From Fibrobacter sp. (GTDB lineage: Bacteria > Fibrobacterota > Fibrobacteria > Fibrobacterales > Fibrobacteraceae), in NCBI GenBank assembly GCA_017550445.1, contig JAFZOV010000180.1:1-19786 (forward strand): a stretch of DNA of 19,786 nucleotides. Reading direction: 5' to 3'. The notes under the pieces were generated by a model that saw nothing but the letters and a program-made list of their open reading frames with translations, did not search any database and was not told the origin of the DNA. Below are positions 1-6,697 of the stretch, in pieces; the stretch's first letter is position 1, and each line of letters starts with the position of its first letter. The translations under genes were made by a program, and so were the position numbers.

Positions 1-757
1 CATGCAGCTCGCCGTCAAGGATGGCGAACTCTACATGATCGAAGTGAACCCGCGTGCATCCCGCACCGTGCCGTTCGTTTCCAAGTCCATCGGCGTGCCG
101 CTCGCCAGCTACGCCAGCCGCTGCATGCTCGGCGAAACCCTCGAACAGATCGGCTTTACCGAAGAAGTCCATGTGCCTTACGTGAGCGTGAAGGAAGCCG
201 TCTTCCCGTTCGTCAAGTTCCCGGGCGTAGACATCACGCTTTCTCCGGAAATGAAATCCACCGGTGAAGTCATGAGCCTCGATCGCGACCGCGGCCTCGC
301 CTACCTCAAGAGCCAGCTGGCCGCAGGAAACAAGGTCCCGAGCGAAGGCAACATCTTCGTCTCTCTCAAGGACGAAGACAAGCAGAAGGCCGTCCCGCTC
401 ATCAAGCGCCTCGTGGAAATGGGCTACCAGATTTACGCTACCCGCGGAACCTCTACCCTTCTCTACAACGAAGGTATCAAGACCCGCGCCGTGTTCCGTA
501 TCTCCCGTGGTCGCCCGAACCTGCTCGACCTTATTCACGACAAGGAAGTGCAGTGGATTGTGAACACCACCGAAACCGGCGCAGAAGCCATGGTGGACGA
601 AATCCAGATGCGCTCTAAGGCTGTGGTGTCCGGCATTCCTATCACCACGACCATCGCCGCCCTCACCTCTACCGTGGAAGGCCTCATGGACAAGCACGAC
701 TTCGGAAGATTCGAAGTTTGCAGCCTCCAAGAGTACCACAGACACGTGAAGAAGTAA
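1..757 (+). CDS. carB: Carbamoyl-phosphate synthase large subunit, C-terminal part (5' end outside window)
   Basis: CarB makes carbamoyl phosphate from bicarbonate, ammonia (from CarA) and two ATP, feeding pyrimidine and arginine synthesis in the cytoplasm. The 251 visible residues begin inside the second ATP-grasp half: 'IEVNPRASRTVPFVSK' at residues 13-28 matches the conserved CarB stretch, and 'VKFPGVD' and 'EMKSTGEVM' follow at about 71-92. From about residue 115 the MGS-like allosteric domain follows ('GYQIYATRGTSTLL', then 'INTT'-type sequence near 189), which in the family binds regulators such as UMP or ornithine. The first Met in the window is internal; the real start lies upstream. 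It ends with TAA at 755-757, followed by hairpins. Recognition is very secure. Confidence 0.97.
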   Translation, partial: MQLAVKDGELYMIEVNPRASRTVPFVSKSIGVPLASYASRCMLGETLEQIGFTEEVHVPYVSVKEAVFPFVKFPGVDITLSPEMKSTGEVMSLDRDRGLAYLKSQLAAGNKVPSEGNIFVSLKDEDKQKAVPLIKRLVEMGYQIYATRGTSTLLYNEGIKTRAVFRISRGRPNLLDLIHDKEVQWIVNTTETGAEAMVDEIQMRSKAVVSGIPITTTIAALTSTVEGLMDKHDFGRFEVCSLQEYHRHVKK

Positions 758-763
758 GGAACG

Positions 764-849
764 CGCGGGGCAAACCCCGCCCCCACATTGTCATTCCCGC
801 GAAGGCGGGAATCTCCTTTTGAAAAAGGGTCGCGATTGCGGCCCTTTTC
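764..849 (+). terminator. Probable carB terminator region (two hairpins)
   Basis: Right after carB a GC-rich hairpin (gcgggg, loop, ccccgc at 765-780) is followed by a second hairpin at 823-848. In the second, arm aaaagggtcgc pairs with gcggccctttt, with one G-U pair and a GATT loop, and it ends in a short T run. The second has the shape of a Rho-independent terminator, though its T tract is only four bases. Confidence 0.55.
791..814. repeat. dRS3/REP-like palindrome attccc-N8-gggaat
   Basis: Positions 793-812 form a perfect 8-bp palindrome (attcccgc, loop gaag, gcgggaat). The outer hexamers separated by eight bases match the dRS3 pattern known from Neisseria and similar dispersed elements seen in many other genomes. 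Only one copy occurs in this window, so its dispersal cannot be shown here. Confidence 0.5.
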
Positions 850-855
850 AGCATT

Positions 856-1150
856 CTAAATCTTGAACTGCAAAATCTCTTCGGCAGTCAACTCTTCGAT
901 TTTCTTCCCAACACGTTCAGCGTATAATAAGATGACCACCAACTCCACCATATTTTTGCTTTCCAAACGTATGCTTATTATTCTGAGGTGCAGTACAAGC
1001 CCAATGCAAATACGCAGCCATAACATTTACATCATTTTTCACGCCAACAAGTCCCTGTATTTCGTTATTTTCTTTCAATGCTAGAGCGTAAATTTCAACA
1101 TCCTTCGGAACCTGAAGCTTAGGTTCAGTTCATATCTAGGATTTAACGGC
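856..1150 (-). pseudogene. Frameshifted remnant of a GNAT-like acetyltransferase gene
   Basis: This 433-bp stretch between carB and the ATPase has no intact gene. On the minus strand an open frame from 1129 to 917 has no start codon but reads like real protein: 'ENNEIQGLVGVKND', then 'AAYLHWACTAPQNN', then 'KYGGVGGHL'. This resembles, from memory, uncharacterised GNAT-like proteins with a 'GVGGHLFAIA'-type motif. The frame is lost just after GGHL (stop at 917-919). Another frame then reads plausibly as 'YAERVGKKIEELTAEEILQF' to TAG at 856-858. Upstream a third frame gives 'MPLNPRYELN' near 1150. Several frame changes suggest decay; two fused fragments are also possible. Family assignment is tentative. 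Confidence 0.45.
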
Positions 1151-1190
1151 ATTAACTAGCCTACTTTCGCGTCAGCAGCAAAAGTATTCT

Positions 1191-2507
1191 CTACCCCACT
1201 TTCCAACAGAGATAAAGCGGCAAATGTAGCGTCTCGGTATTTTCGTTCGTTGTAACGACAATGTTTTTTTGCGACAGCACAAAACCTTTTTTCGGCGAAT
1301 ACTTTTTGCAGAAAACATTGTAGCTTTTGGCTTTCGTATGCAAGTCAGCCTTGACATCTACCGGATAAAGTTCATTCTTGACTTCAAAGATAAAATCCAA
1401 TTCAGCAGTGTTCTGTGACTTCCAAAAATACGGGCGCAGTCCACTTTTGATCAGTTCATTCATGACAAAATTCTCGGTGAACGGTCCCTTGAATCCTGCA
1501 TACAGAGCAGTGTCTTCAAGAATTGTCTTAGCATCGATGCCTGACTTTACACGGAGCAGTCCCACATCACTCATGTAGACTTTGAAAATCGTGGCATTCG
1601 CATTATTGGACAACGGGAGTTCTGCATTCGTCACACATTCAAGTTTGTGAAGCAAGCCCGCATTGAAAAGCCATTGCAGAGCATCTTCCAAATCGGCGGC
1701 GCGCTTACCCTCCTTGACATGCGAGAACACGAACTTATTGTTGTCCTTCGCAAGCTGTTTCGGAACGGAATCCCAGATCCAACTCAATTTCGGAATATCA
1801 GATGCCGAGGCGTGTTTCGAAAAATCATTGCTGTAATCCAAAAGAATATTGTCTAAAATCTTATCAACCTTGTCAAAATCATTCTCCTGCATAAAGGATG
1901 CAACTGCCGCAGGCATGCCACCGACAATGTAATAGAACTTGAGATAATTTTGAAGAGGAACAGTATACAGTTCCGGCAGAGGACGATTTAAATCGTAATT
2001 TGCAAGTCCAGCAAGCAAAGATTCCCCATCGGGTGCCGCCATCACAAATTCTTCGAAACTCATCGGATACATCTGCAGGCGTTCAACCTTGCCCACCGGG
2101 AAAGAAATTTCAGCCTGTCGAATGACAACACCAAGAAGCGATCCCGCCGCAATCACATGCAGATTCGCCCTGTCTTCACAAAAGTATTTGAGACTCGTAA
2201 TAGCCTTGGGGCATGCCTGAATTTCGTCAAAAAAGACAAGTGTCTTTCCGTCGGAAATTTTCTGTTTGGAATAACGTTCCAGTTCAGGAACAATACGCTC
2301 GATATTGAAGTCATAGTCAAAAATAGACTGAAGAGCCGTATTGCCCTCAAAGTTGAAATAGGCAAGATTTTCGAAATGCTCTCGTCCAAATTCCTTTATA
2401 GCGTAGGTTTTTCCACACTGGCGGACCCCGGTCACGACCAGCGGTTTGCGACCTTTTTCGTTTTTCCAAGCTATAAGATTATCCAATATTTTGCGCTTCA
2501 TAGGCAT
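1191..2507 (-). CDS. AAA_14 / DUF4143 family ATP-binding protein
   Basis: A 438-residue P-loop ATPase of the AAA_14 plus DUF4143 type, at the family's usual length (about 400-450). Visible are Walker A GVRQCGKT (27-34), Walker B LVFFDEIQ (90-97), a sensor-like AAGSLLG (120-126), then a DUF4143-like region. A C-terminal PD-(D/E)XK-like core follows, with E369-x-D371 and VDVK at 383-386, where D replaces the more common E. The cellular role of this common, often horizontally moved family is not settled; defence or mobile-element links have been proposed. ATG at 2507 is used here; a second ATG two codons in (2501) is equally plausible, and neither has a clear Shine-Dalgarno. The gene is AT-richer than its neighbours and sits next to a decayed gene, suggesting acquisition by transfer. 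Confidence 0.88.
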   Translation of the reverse strand: MPMKRKILDNLIAWKNEKGRKPLVVTGVRQCGKTYAIKEFGREHFENLAYFNFEGNTALQSIFDYDFNIERIVPELERYSKQKISDGKTLVFFDEIQACPKAITSLKYFCEDRANLHVIAAGSLLGVVIRQAEISFPVGKVERLQMYPMSFEEFVMAAPDGESLLAGLANYDLNRPLPELYTVPLQNYLKFYYIVGGMPAAVASFMQENDFDKVDKILDNILLDYSNDFSKHASASDIPKLSWIWDSVPKQLAKDNNKFVFSHVKEGKRAADLEDALQWLFNAGLLHKLECVTNAELPLSNNANATIFKVYMSDVGLLRVKSGIDAKTILEDTALYAGFKGPFTENFVMNELIKSGLRPYFWKSQNTAELDFIFEVKNELYPVDVKADLHTKAKSYNVFCKKYSPKKGFVLSQKNIVVTTNENTETLHLPLYLCWKVG

Positions 2508-2631
2508 AAAACTACATTATTCATATGAATTTTGCAATAGTTTCTGCATTTTTCATATAAAAAACGTAGTCAGAACTGCATTTTCGGTACGAAACCTTGC
2601 TAAACGATTCAAATATACTACATTATTTTCC

Positions 2632-2877
2632 ATGGAAGAAACATTCAAGACTAAAGGCACATGCGCCACGACCATCCAGTTCACCCGTGACGGTGACAAG
2701 ATTCGCAACATTCGCTTTACCGGTGGCTGCAACGGCAACCTCAAGGCAATCGCAAAGCTCTGCGAAGGCATGACCGCCGAAGACATCGCGGCAAAGCTAC
2801 TCGGCAACACCTGCGGAAGCAAGCCGACGTCCTGCGCAGACCAGCTTGCCAGAGCCGTTCTCGGCAAAGAACCGTAG
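2632..2877 (+). CDS. TSCPD domain-containing small protein
   Basis: An 81-residue protein matching the TSCPD/TIGR03905 family along its full length: 'TKGTCATTIQF' at the N-terminus, 'GGCNGNLKAI' at 31-40, and the family signature 'PTSCADQLA' at 65-73. Five cysteines (C11, C33, C44, C61, C68) sit at conserved-looking positions and could bind metal. The family also occurs fused to class II (B12-dependent) ribonucleotide reductases, but the stand-alone form has no firmly known function. The longer upstream frame is rejected because homology begins at this ATG. A -10-like TATACT (2614-2619) lies 12 bases upstream and there is no Shine-Dalgarno, so the leader would be very short. Its stop is 13 bases before the queC promoter. 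Confidence 0.85.
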   Translation: MEETFKTKGTCATTIQFTRDGDKIRNIRFTGGCNGNLKAIAKLCEGMTAEDIAAKLLGNTCGSKPTSCADQLARAVLGKEP

Positions 2878-2890
2878 TCCAAATTTTTAC

Positions 2891-2897
2891 TATATTT
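2891..2897 (+). promoter_or_regulatory. -10 element of the queCDE promoter
   Basis: TATATTT in the context ctatatttgg. Transcription would start near 2903, exactly where the riboswitch-like fold begins. The same ten bases ctatatttgg recur at 12773-12782 upstream of the GT2 gene. No good -35 hexamer is visible. Confidence 0.5.
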
Positions 2898-2902
2898 GGG
2901 CC

Positions 2903-2943
2903 AGTCAGTTCGAAATCCATCCTGACTATAAACAAAACTAGGA
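2903..2943 (+). promoter_or_regulatory. Candidate preQ1-I riboswitch controlling queC
   Basis: The leader has the preQ1-I architecture. P1 is a 6-bp stem (agtcag 2903-2908 with ctgact 2922-2927) around a 13-nt loop that begins TTC and is C-containing. An A-rich tail (ataaacaaaactagg, 2928-2942) follows at once. This tail closely resembles the conserved aaaaaactaa / aacaaaacaagg tails of known class I aptamers. Loop bases tcc (2916-2918) can pair with gga (2941-2943) to form the P2 pseudoknot, which covers the Shine-Dalgarno (agga 2940-2943) just before the queC ATG at 2949. The expected effect is translational shut-off of queCDE when preQ1 is plentiful. The assignment rests on pattern matching, not a covariance search. 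Confidence 0.72.
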
Positions 2944-2948
2944 ACCCC

Positions 2949-3602
2949 ATGAAAAACGCATTGTTAATTTTATCCGGTGGCATGGACAGCATAACCATGC
3001 TTTATGACCGTGTTGACGAAATTGCCCTCGCAGTGTCCTTTGACTACGGTAGCAACCACAACGACAAAGAAATTCCCTTCGCCAAGTACCATTGCGAAAA
3101 ATTAGGCGTCCTTCACCTGACGATTCCGCTGAAGTTCATGCGCGAGAACTTCACTTCGTCGCTTTTTTCCGGTGCAGACGCCATTCCCGAAGGGAGCTAT
3201 GCCGACACAAACATGAAATCCACGGTGGTACCTTTCCGCAACGGCATCATGTTGTCCATCGCCGCAGGCATTGCCGAAAGTCGCGGACTTACAAAGGTGA
3301 TGATGGCCAACCATTTTGGCGACCATGACATTTACCCTGACTGTCGCGAAATCTTCGTAAAGTACATGTCCGACGCCATTTCTGCAGGGACCTACGCAGG
3401 CATTACCATAGACGCCCCGTACACAAAAATTTCTAAAGCGGACATCGCCCGCCGGGGCAAAATACTCGGCATTGACTACAGCCAGACCTGGTCATGCTAC
3501 AAAGGAGAAAGCATCCATTGCGGTAAATGCGCCACCTGCATTGAACGCAAGGCCGCACTATCGGAAGCCGGCATCAAAGACACCACCGTATACGGAGCAT
3601 AG
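2949..3602 (+). CDS. queC: 7-cyano-7-deazaguanine (preQ0) synthase
   Basis: QueC converts 7-carboxy-7-deazaguanine to preQ0 using ATP and ammonia, in the route to queuosine in tRNA. The 217-residue product has the N-type ATP pyrophosphatase PP-loop 'LSGGMDS' (8-14), the 'FDYGSNH' strand, 'VPFRNGIMLSIAAGIAE' (94-110), and the C-terminal zinc site with C183, C191, C194 and C197. It is slightly shorter than the 231-residue E. coli enzyme, but no key element is missing. It is first in a tight queC-queD-queE operon: queD starts two bases after its stop. Its start has an AGGA Shine-Dalgarno placed inside the preQ1-I-like fold. Confidence 0.96.
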   Translation: MKNALLILSGGMDSITMLYDRVDEIALAVSFDYGSNHNDKEIPFAKYHCEKLGVLHLTIPLKFMRENFTSSLFSGADAIPEGSYADTNMKSTVVPFRNGIMLSIAAGIAESRGLTKVMMANHFGDHDIYPDCREIFVKYMSDAISAGTYAGITIDAPYTKISKADIARRGKILGIDYSQTWSCYKGESIHCGKCATCIERKAALSEAGIKDTTVYGA

Positions 3603-3603
3603 C

Positions 3604-3933
3604 ATGTACCGAGTCATCAAGCGCATGGAAATCTCGGGAGCACACAAGCTAGATCTCCCCTACGAAAGCAAGTGCCGGGGTCTACACGGACACAACTGGA
3701 TCATTACCGTATTTTGCCAATCCGAAACTCTCGACAAAAACGGAATGGTCGTCGACTTTTCGCACGTCAAGGAACTTGTCCACGGCAAACTGGACCACCA
3801 GTTCTTAAACGATGTCATAGACGGGAACCCCACCGCCGAAAACATGGCCCGCTGGATTTGCGAACAAGTCCCCCACTGCTACAAGGTGCAAATCCAAGAA
3901 AGCGAAGGCAACCTCGTAGAATACGAGGTATAG
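3604..3933 (+). CDS. queD: 6-carboxy-5,6,7,8-tetrahydropterin synthase
   Basis: QueD turns dihydroneopterin triphosphate (from GTP cyclohydrolase I) into 6-carboxytetrahydropterin, the substrate of QueE. The 109-residue protein has the PTPS/QueD zinc ligands H14, H28 and H30 (motif 'GLHGHNW', 26-32), candidate catalytic Cys24, 'GMVVDFSHVK' (47-56), H65 in 'LDHQFLND', the 'NPTAEN' motif (75-80) and a C-terminal catalytic Glu in 'QESEGN'. The ATG one base after the queC stop is chosen because homology starts there and GGAG at 3594-3597 lies inside the queC end. It is coupled on both sides. Confidence 0.95.
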   Translation: MYRVIKRMEISGAHKLDLPYESKCRGLHGHNWIITVFCQSETLDKNGMVVDFSHVKELVHGKLDHQFLNDVIDGNPTAENMARWICEQVPHCYKVQIQESEGNLVEYEV

Positions 3934-3936
3934 CCC

Positions 3937-4599
3937 ATGAAAGTTTCGGAAATTTTTAAGAGCATCGAAGGCGAAGGCCTTCGAACGGGGCTACCCGCAG
4001 TATTCATAAGACTTCATGGTTGCAACTTACGTTGTTCTTATTGCGATTCGATGTACGCTGTCGAAGGTAGCGACTACAGACAAATGAGTGTCGCACAAGT
4101 TTTAGATGCAGTAAAAGAGTACGGCGACATCACCCACGTAACACTTACCGGCGGCGAGCCTCTGATTCACCAAGATGTAGAGGATTTACTCCGCCAGCTA
4201 AGTGATAACGGCTACCGAGTCAACATTGAGACCAACGGGACAGTCCCTTGTAAATGGCATTTCCCCGGCCTATTCTACACCATGGACTGGAAATGCAAAA
4301 GTAGCGGAATGACATCCAAGATGAAAATGGAAAATCTTGAGACACTCGGGAAAAACGATGTTCTGAAATTCGTGGTAGGCACCGTCGAAGACCTAGAAGA
4401 AACCGAATCGGTCCTCAAAAGTCTTGCCGAAAAAAAGAGCAACATGCCCCATTTATTCGTCTCGCCCGTTTTCGGGAACCTCTCTAACGAAGAAATCGTG
4501 AACTGGTTACTGAACAGCGCCACAATGGTTAAAAACAACGCCCGCTTTCAAATCCAGTTGCACAAAATCATCTGGGATCCCGAGCGTCGCGGTGTATAG
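3937..4599 (+). CDS. queE: 7-carboxy-7-deazaguanine synthase (radical SAM)
   Basis: QueE is the radical-SAM enzyme that rearranges 6-carboxytetrahydropterin to 7-carboxy-7-deazaguanine. In the 220-residue product the substrate loop 'SIEGEGLRTG' comes first (9-18). The 4Fe-4S cluster cysteines C29, C33 and C36 follow (CNLRCSYC, a CxxxCxxC spacing), then the SAM-binding 'TGGEPL' (71-76) and 'IETNGT' (97-102). It starts three bases after queD. With queC and queD it makes a complete 6-carboxytetrahydropterin to preQ0 branch; queF, tgt and queA must be elsewhere. Confidence 0.96.
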   Translation: MKVSEIFKSIEGEGLRTGLPAVFIRLHGCNLRCSYCDSMYAVEGSDYRQMSVAQVLDAVKEYGDITHVTLTGGEPLIHQDVEDLLRQLSDNGYRVNIETNGTVPCKWHFPGLFYTMDWKCKSSGMTSKMKMENLETLGKNDVLKFVVGTVEDLEETESVLKSLAEKKSNMPHLFVSPVFGNLSNEEIVNWLLNSATMVKNNARFQIQLHKIIWDPERRGV

Positions 4600-4613
4600 T
4601 TCCCTGGATTTTA

Positions 4614-4619
4614 TATAAT
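4614..4619 (+). promoter_or_regulatory. -10 box placing the transcript start at the GH16 ATG
   Basis: A perfect TATAAT ends seven bases before the A of the ATG at 4626, the usual distance from -10 box to transcript start. There is no Shine-Dalgarno between them. The mRNA is therefore predicted to be leaderless. The box lies just downstream of the queE stop, so the glucanase probably has its own promoter. Confidence 0.5.
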
Positions 4620-4625
4620 TAGAAC

Positions 4626-5657
4626 ATGCGGCTTACAAAAACCAAACTCGGCGTATTTTTCACAGGCGTAGCTGTAGCAGCAGCGCTCATGGCATGTTCC
4701 CCGGATTCGTCTTCCAGTGCGAACGGGCCTGAGCAACAAGATCCGGCACCAGCCAGCAGTTCCTCAGATTCAGTTTCGCTCAGTTCTTGCAGCAATGAAA
4801 TCTTAGAAGAAGCATCTTCTAGTTCCGCAGAAACGGTTCCGAATTCTTCTGAAGTCGCCCCGGCATCTTCAAGTTCCTCGTGGATCGCCGAGAACTCTTC
4901 GAGTTCAGCTTCAGAACCGCTCAGTTCTAGTAGCGATGACGTAAAGTACCTCTGGAACGATGAATTCGAAGGTTCAACCATCGACACCGACAAGTGGACA
5001 TTCGAAATCGGCACCGGCGCAAGCGGCTGGGGCAACAACGAATGGGAATACTACACCGACCGTAGCGAAAACGCCTACGTAAAAGACGGTGTTCTCCACA
5101 TCCGCGCGAACAAAGAAAGCTACGAAGGCGCAAGCTACACCTCGGCGCGAATGATTACCAAAGGAAAATTCAGCTTTACCTACGGCACCGTCGAAGCACG
5201 CATCGCGCTCCCCACCGGCAAGGGAATCTGGCCCGCCTTCTGGATGCTCGGCGAAAACATCGATCAAGTCTCCTGGCCTGCCTGCGGCGAAATCGACATC
5301 ATCGAGACCGTCAACAGTGAAAACATCGTGTACGGCACCAACCACTGGCAATACGAAGGCAACCACGCCGAATACGGCAACAACACCGGTAATTTTCACG
5401 GAGCAAGCACCGTTCTTGACATTACCGAGTTTCATACATACAAATTCACTTGGGACGAAAAACTCATCGTGATGTACGTAGATGATTTTAAGTACCACGA
5501 AATTTCTATCGAAGACAACGCTGGCGGCACCGACGCCTTCCACAAGCCGTTTTTCTTTTTGCTGAATGTCGCCGTGGCTGGTAACTGGCCCGGTTTCGAA
5601 GTGGACGACTCCCAATTCCCTAACGAAATGCTCGTCGACTACATCAGAGTCTACTAA
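4626..5657 (+). CDS. GH16 family endo-beta-glucanase lipoprotein (laminarinase-like)
   Basis: A 343-residue secreted lipoprotein: n-region KTK, hydrophobic stretch, and lipobox LMAC with the lipidated Cys24. A poly-Ser, Glu/Pro-rich linker (about 27-104) follows, then a GH16 catalytic domain (about 107-343). The substrate-cleft motif 'WPAFWML' is at 202-208 and the catalytic signature EIDIIE at 222-227, giving nucleophile E222 and acid/base E227. The extra residue in the signature (beta-bulge type) fits 1,3-beta-glucanases rather than classic lichenases; this is inference. The domain is in normal order, not circularly permuted like the known F. succinogenes lichenase. It likely sits on the cell surface and degrades mixed or 1,3-linked beta-glucan. 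Confidence 0.9.
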   Translation: MRLTKTKLGVFFTGVAVAAALMACSPDSSSSANGPEQQDPAPASSSSDSVSLSSCSNEILEEASSSSAETVPNSSEVAPASSSSSWIAENSSSSASEPLSSSSDDVKYLWNDEFEGSTIDTDKWTFEIGTGASGWGNNEWEYYTDRSENAYVKDGVLHIRANKESYEGASYTSARMITKGKFSFTYGTVEARIALPTGKGIWPAFWMLGENIDQVSWPACGEIDIIETVNSENIVYGTNHWQYEGNHAEYGNNTGNFHGASTVLDITEFHTYKFTWDEKLIVMYVDDFKYHEISIEDNAGGTDAFHKPFFFLLNVAVAGNWPGFEVDDSQFPNEMLVDYIRVY

Positions 5658-5667
5658 ACTAGTCAAG

Positions 5668-5676
5668 CCCCCCCCC
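5668..5676 (+). repeat. C9 homopolymer tract
   Basis: Nine consecutive C lie ten bases after the GH16 stop codon. Such tracts are prone to slippage, but this one is intergenic and downstream of the gene, so no phase-variation role is evident. Confidence 0.5.
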
Positions 5677-5709
5677 TTCGCAGATAATGCGAGAATGGAA
5701 AACACCCTC

Positions 5710-5733
5710 TATATGCAACAGGTGTTGCATATA
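5710..5733. repeat. 24-bp perfect inverted repeat (operator or terminator)
   Basis: Arms tatatgcaaca (5710-5720) and tgttgcatata (5723-5733) are exact complements around a GG centre. It lies after the glucanase and 75 bp before the -35 box of the next gene. With the T run that follows (5738-5743) it could act as a terminator. Its tight centre and position also suit an operator for a dimeric regulator such as the adjacent TIGR02147 protein. Neither role is proven. Confidence 0.6.
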
Positions 5734-5807
5734 CAATATTTTTCTAAAACTTTTTGCAAAAACTTGTGATTTTTCTCATTTTTCTTAACTTTTGTTTCAT
5801 AAGGCTA

Positions 5808-5836
5808 TTGACAAGGGGTAAAAAAAGAGATATATT
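5808..5836 (+). promoter_or_regulatory. Near-consensus sigma-70 promoter of the regulator-lipoprotein pair
   Basis: A perfect -35 TTGACA (5808-5813) is separated by 17 bases from -10 TATATT (5831-5836), with an A/T-rich upstream stretch like an UP element. A strong Shine-Dalgarno, AGGAAGGA (5848-5855), follows before ATG 5861. This is the clearest housekeeping promoter in the window. Confidence 0.85.
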
Positions 5837-5860
5837 CTTGGCATAACAGGAAGGAAAACA

Positions 5861-6697
5861 ATGAAACCGATTATCGAATATTCAGACTTTCGCCAGTATC
5901 TGCTGGACTACTACGAGGAGCGCAAGCGCATTTCTGCATTCTCGTGGCGCGAGTTCTCGAAGGTCGCAGGCTTCACCTCTTCTTCTTACATGAAGGTGGT
6001 ATGCGACGGAAAGAGCAAGCTCAGCAAGATCGGGGTAGAAAAGGTCGCTACAGCAATTGGCCTCACAGGCTTTGAGCAGGACTACTTCCGCGCCATGGTC
6101 AAGTTCGGCCAGGCCGCAACCGAAGAAACCAAGAAGGCCGCCTATAGGGACATGCTCGCCATTGCCAAGGTCCACAAGGTGCGCGTACTCGAAGGCGATC
6201 TGTTCGCCTACTACGACACCTGGCGCAACCCCACGGTACGTGAACTTGCACCGCTCATGCCCGGCGCCACTCCCGGCGAAATGGCAAAGATGTGCTACAC
6301 CGAGACCTCGGCGCAAGAAGTCCGCGAATCCCTGGATTTTCTCACCAAGACTGGGCTCCTCAAAAAAGGAAAAAACGGTTCTTTCGAGCAATCCGAAACT
6401 TCCGTCAGAGGCACCCCCGACGCCACCAGACTCGCGCTCCGGGGCATGCACCGTCAAATGGCTCAACTCGCCGCCCCGGCACTGGAACTCCCCACCAGCG
6501 AACGCAATTTCAGTGGCGCGACCATCGGCGTTTCCAGGAACACTTACGACCGCATCGTGAACCTGCTTGACGAATTTCGCAGCAAGGTAATCGCGATTGC
6601 CGCCGAAGACAAAAATATCGAACAGGTTTACCGCCTGAACTTACAACTTTTCCCACTTACCAAAAGCATCAAGGAGAACAACAATGAAAAAGCTTAA
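5861..6697 (+). CDS. TIGR02147 (DUF4423) family protein with N-terminal helix-turn-helix
   Basis: A 278-residue protein of the TIGR02147 type, a paralogous family first defined in Fibrobacter succinogenes. The start 'IIEYSDFRQYLLDYYEERK' (4-22) is the typical family opening. 'FSWREFSKVAGFTS' (27-40) followed by 'SYMKVVCDGKSKLS' looks like an XRE-like helix-turn-helix. A winged-helix-like stretch appears later ('AQEVRESLDFLTKTGLLKK', about 150-168). No membrane segment or signal peptide is seen, so it is probably a cytoplasmic DNA-binding protein. Its last 14 bases overlap the start of the downstream lipoprotein, so the two are translationally coupled and probably act together. Its ligand and target are unknown. 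Confidence 0.85.
   Translation: MKPIIEYSDFRQYLLDYYEERKRISAFSWREFSKVAGFTSSSYMKVVCDGKSKLSKIGVEKVATAIGLTGFEQDYFRAMVKFGQAATEETKKAAYRDMLAIAKVHKVRVLEGDLFAYYDTWRNPTVRELAPLMPGATPGEMAKMCYTETSAQEVRESLDFLTKTGLLKKGKNGSFEQSETSVRGTPDATRLALRGMHRQMAQLAAPALELPTSERNFSGATIGVSRNTYDRIVNLLDEFRSKVIAIAAEDKNIEQVYRLNLQLFPLTKSIKENNNEKA

Noticed and set aside
863..1084. A 73-residue plus-strand open frame
   Set aside because: Composition is not protein-like, there is no ribosome site, and the minus strand in the same place carries recognisable decayed protein sequence.
5668..5676. C9 tract as a phase-variation switch
   Set aside because: It is downstream of the stop codon and far from the next promoter, so slippage would not change a reading frame or promoter spacing.
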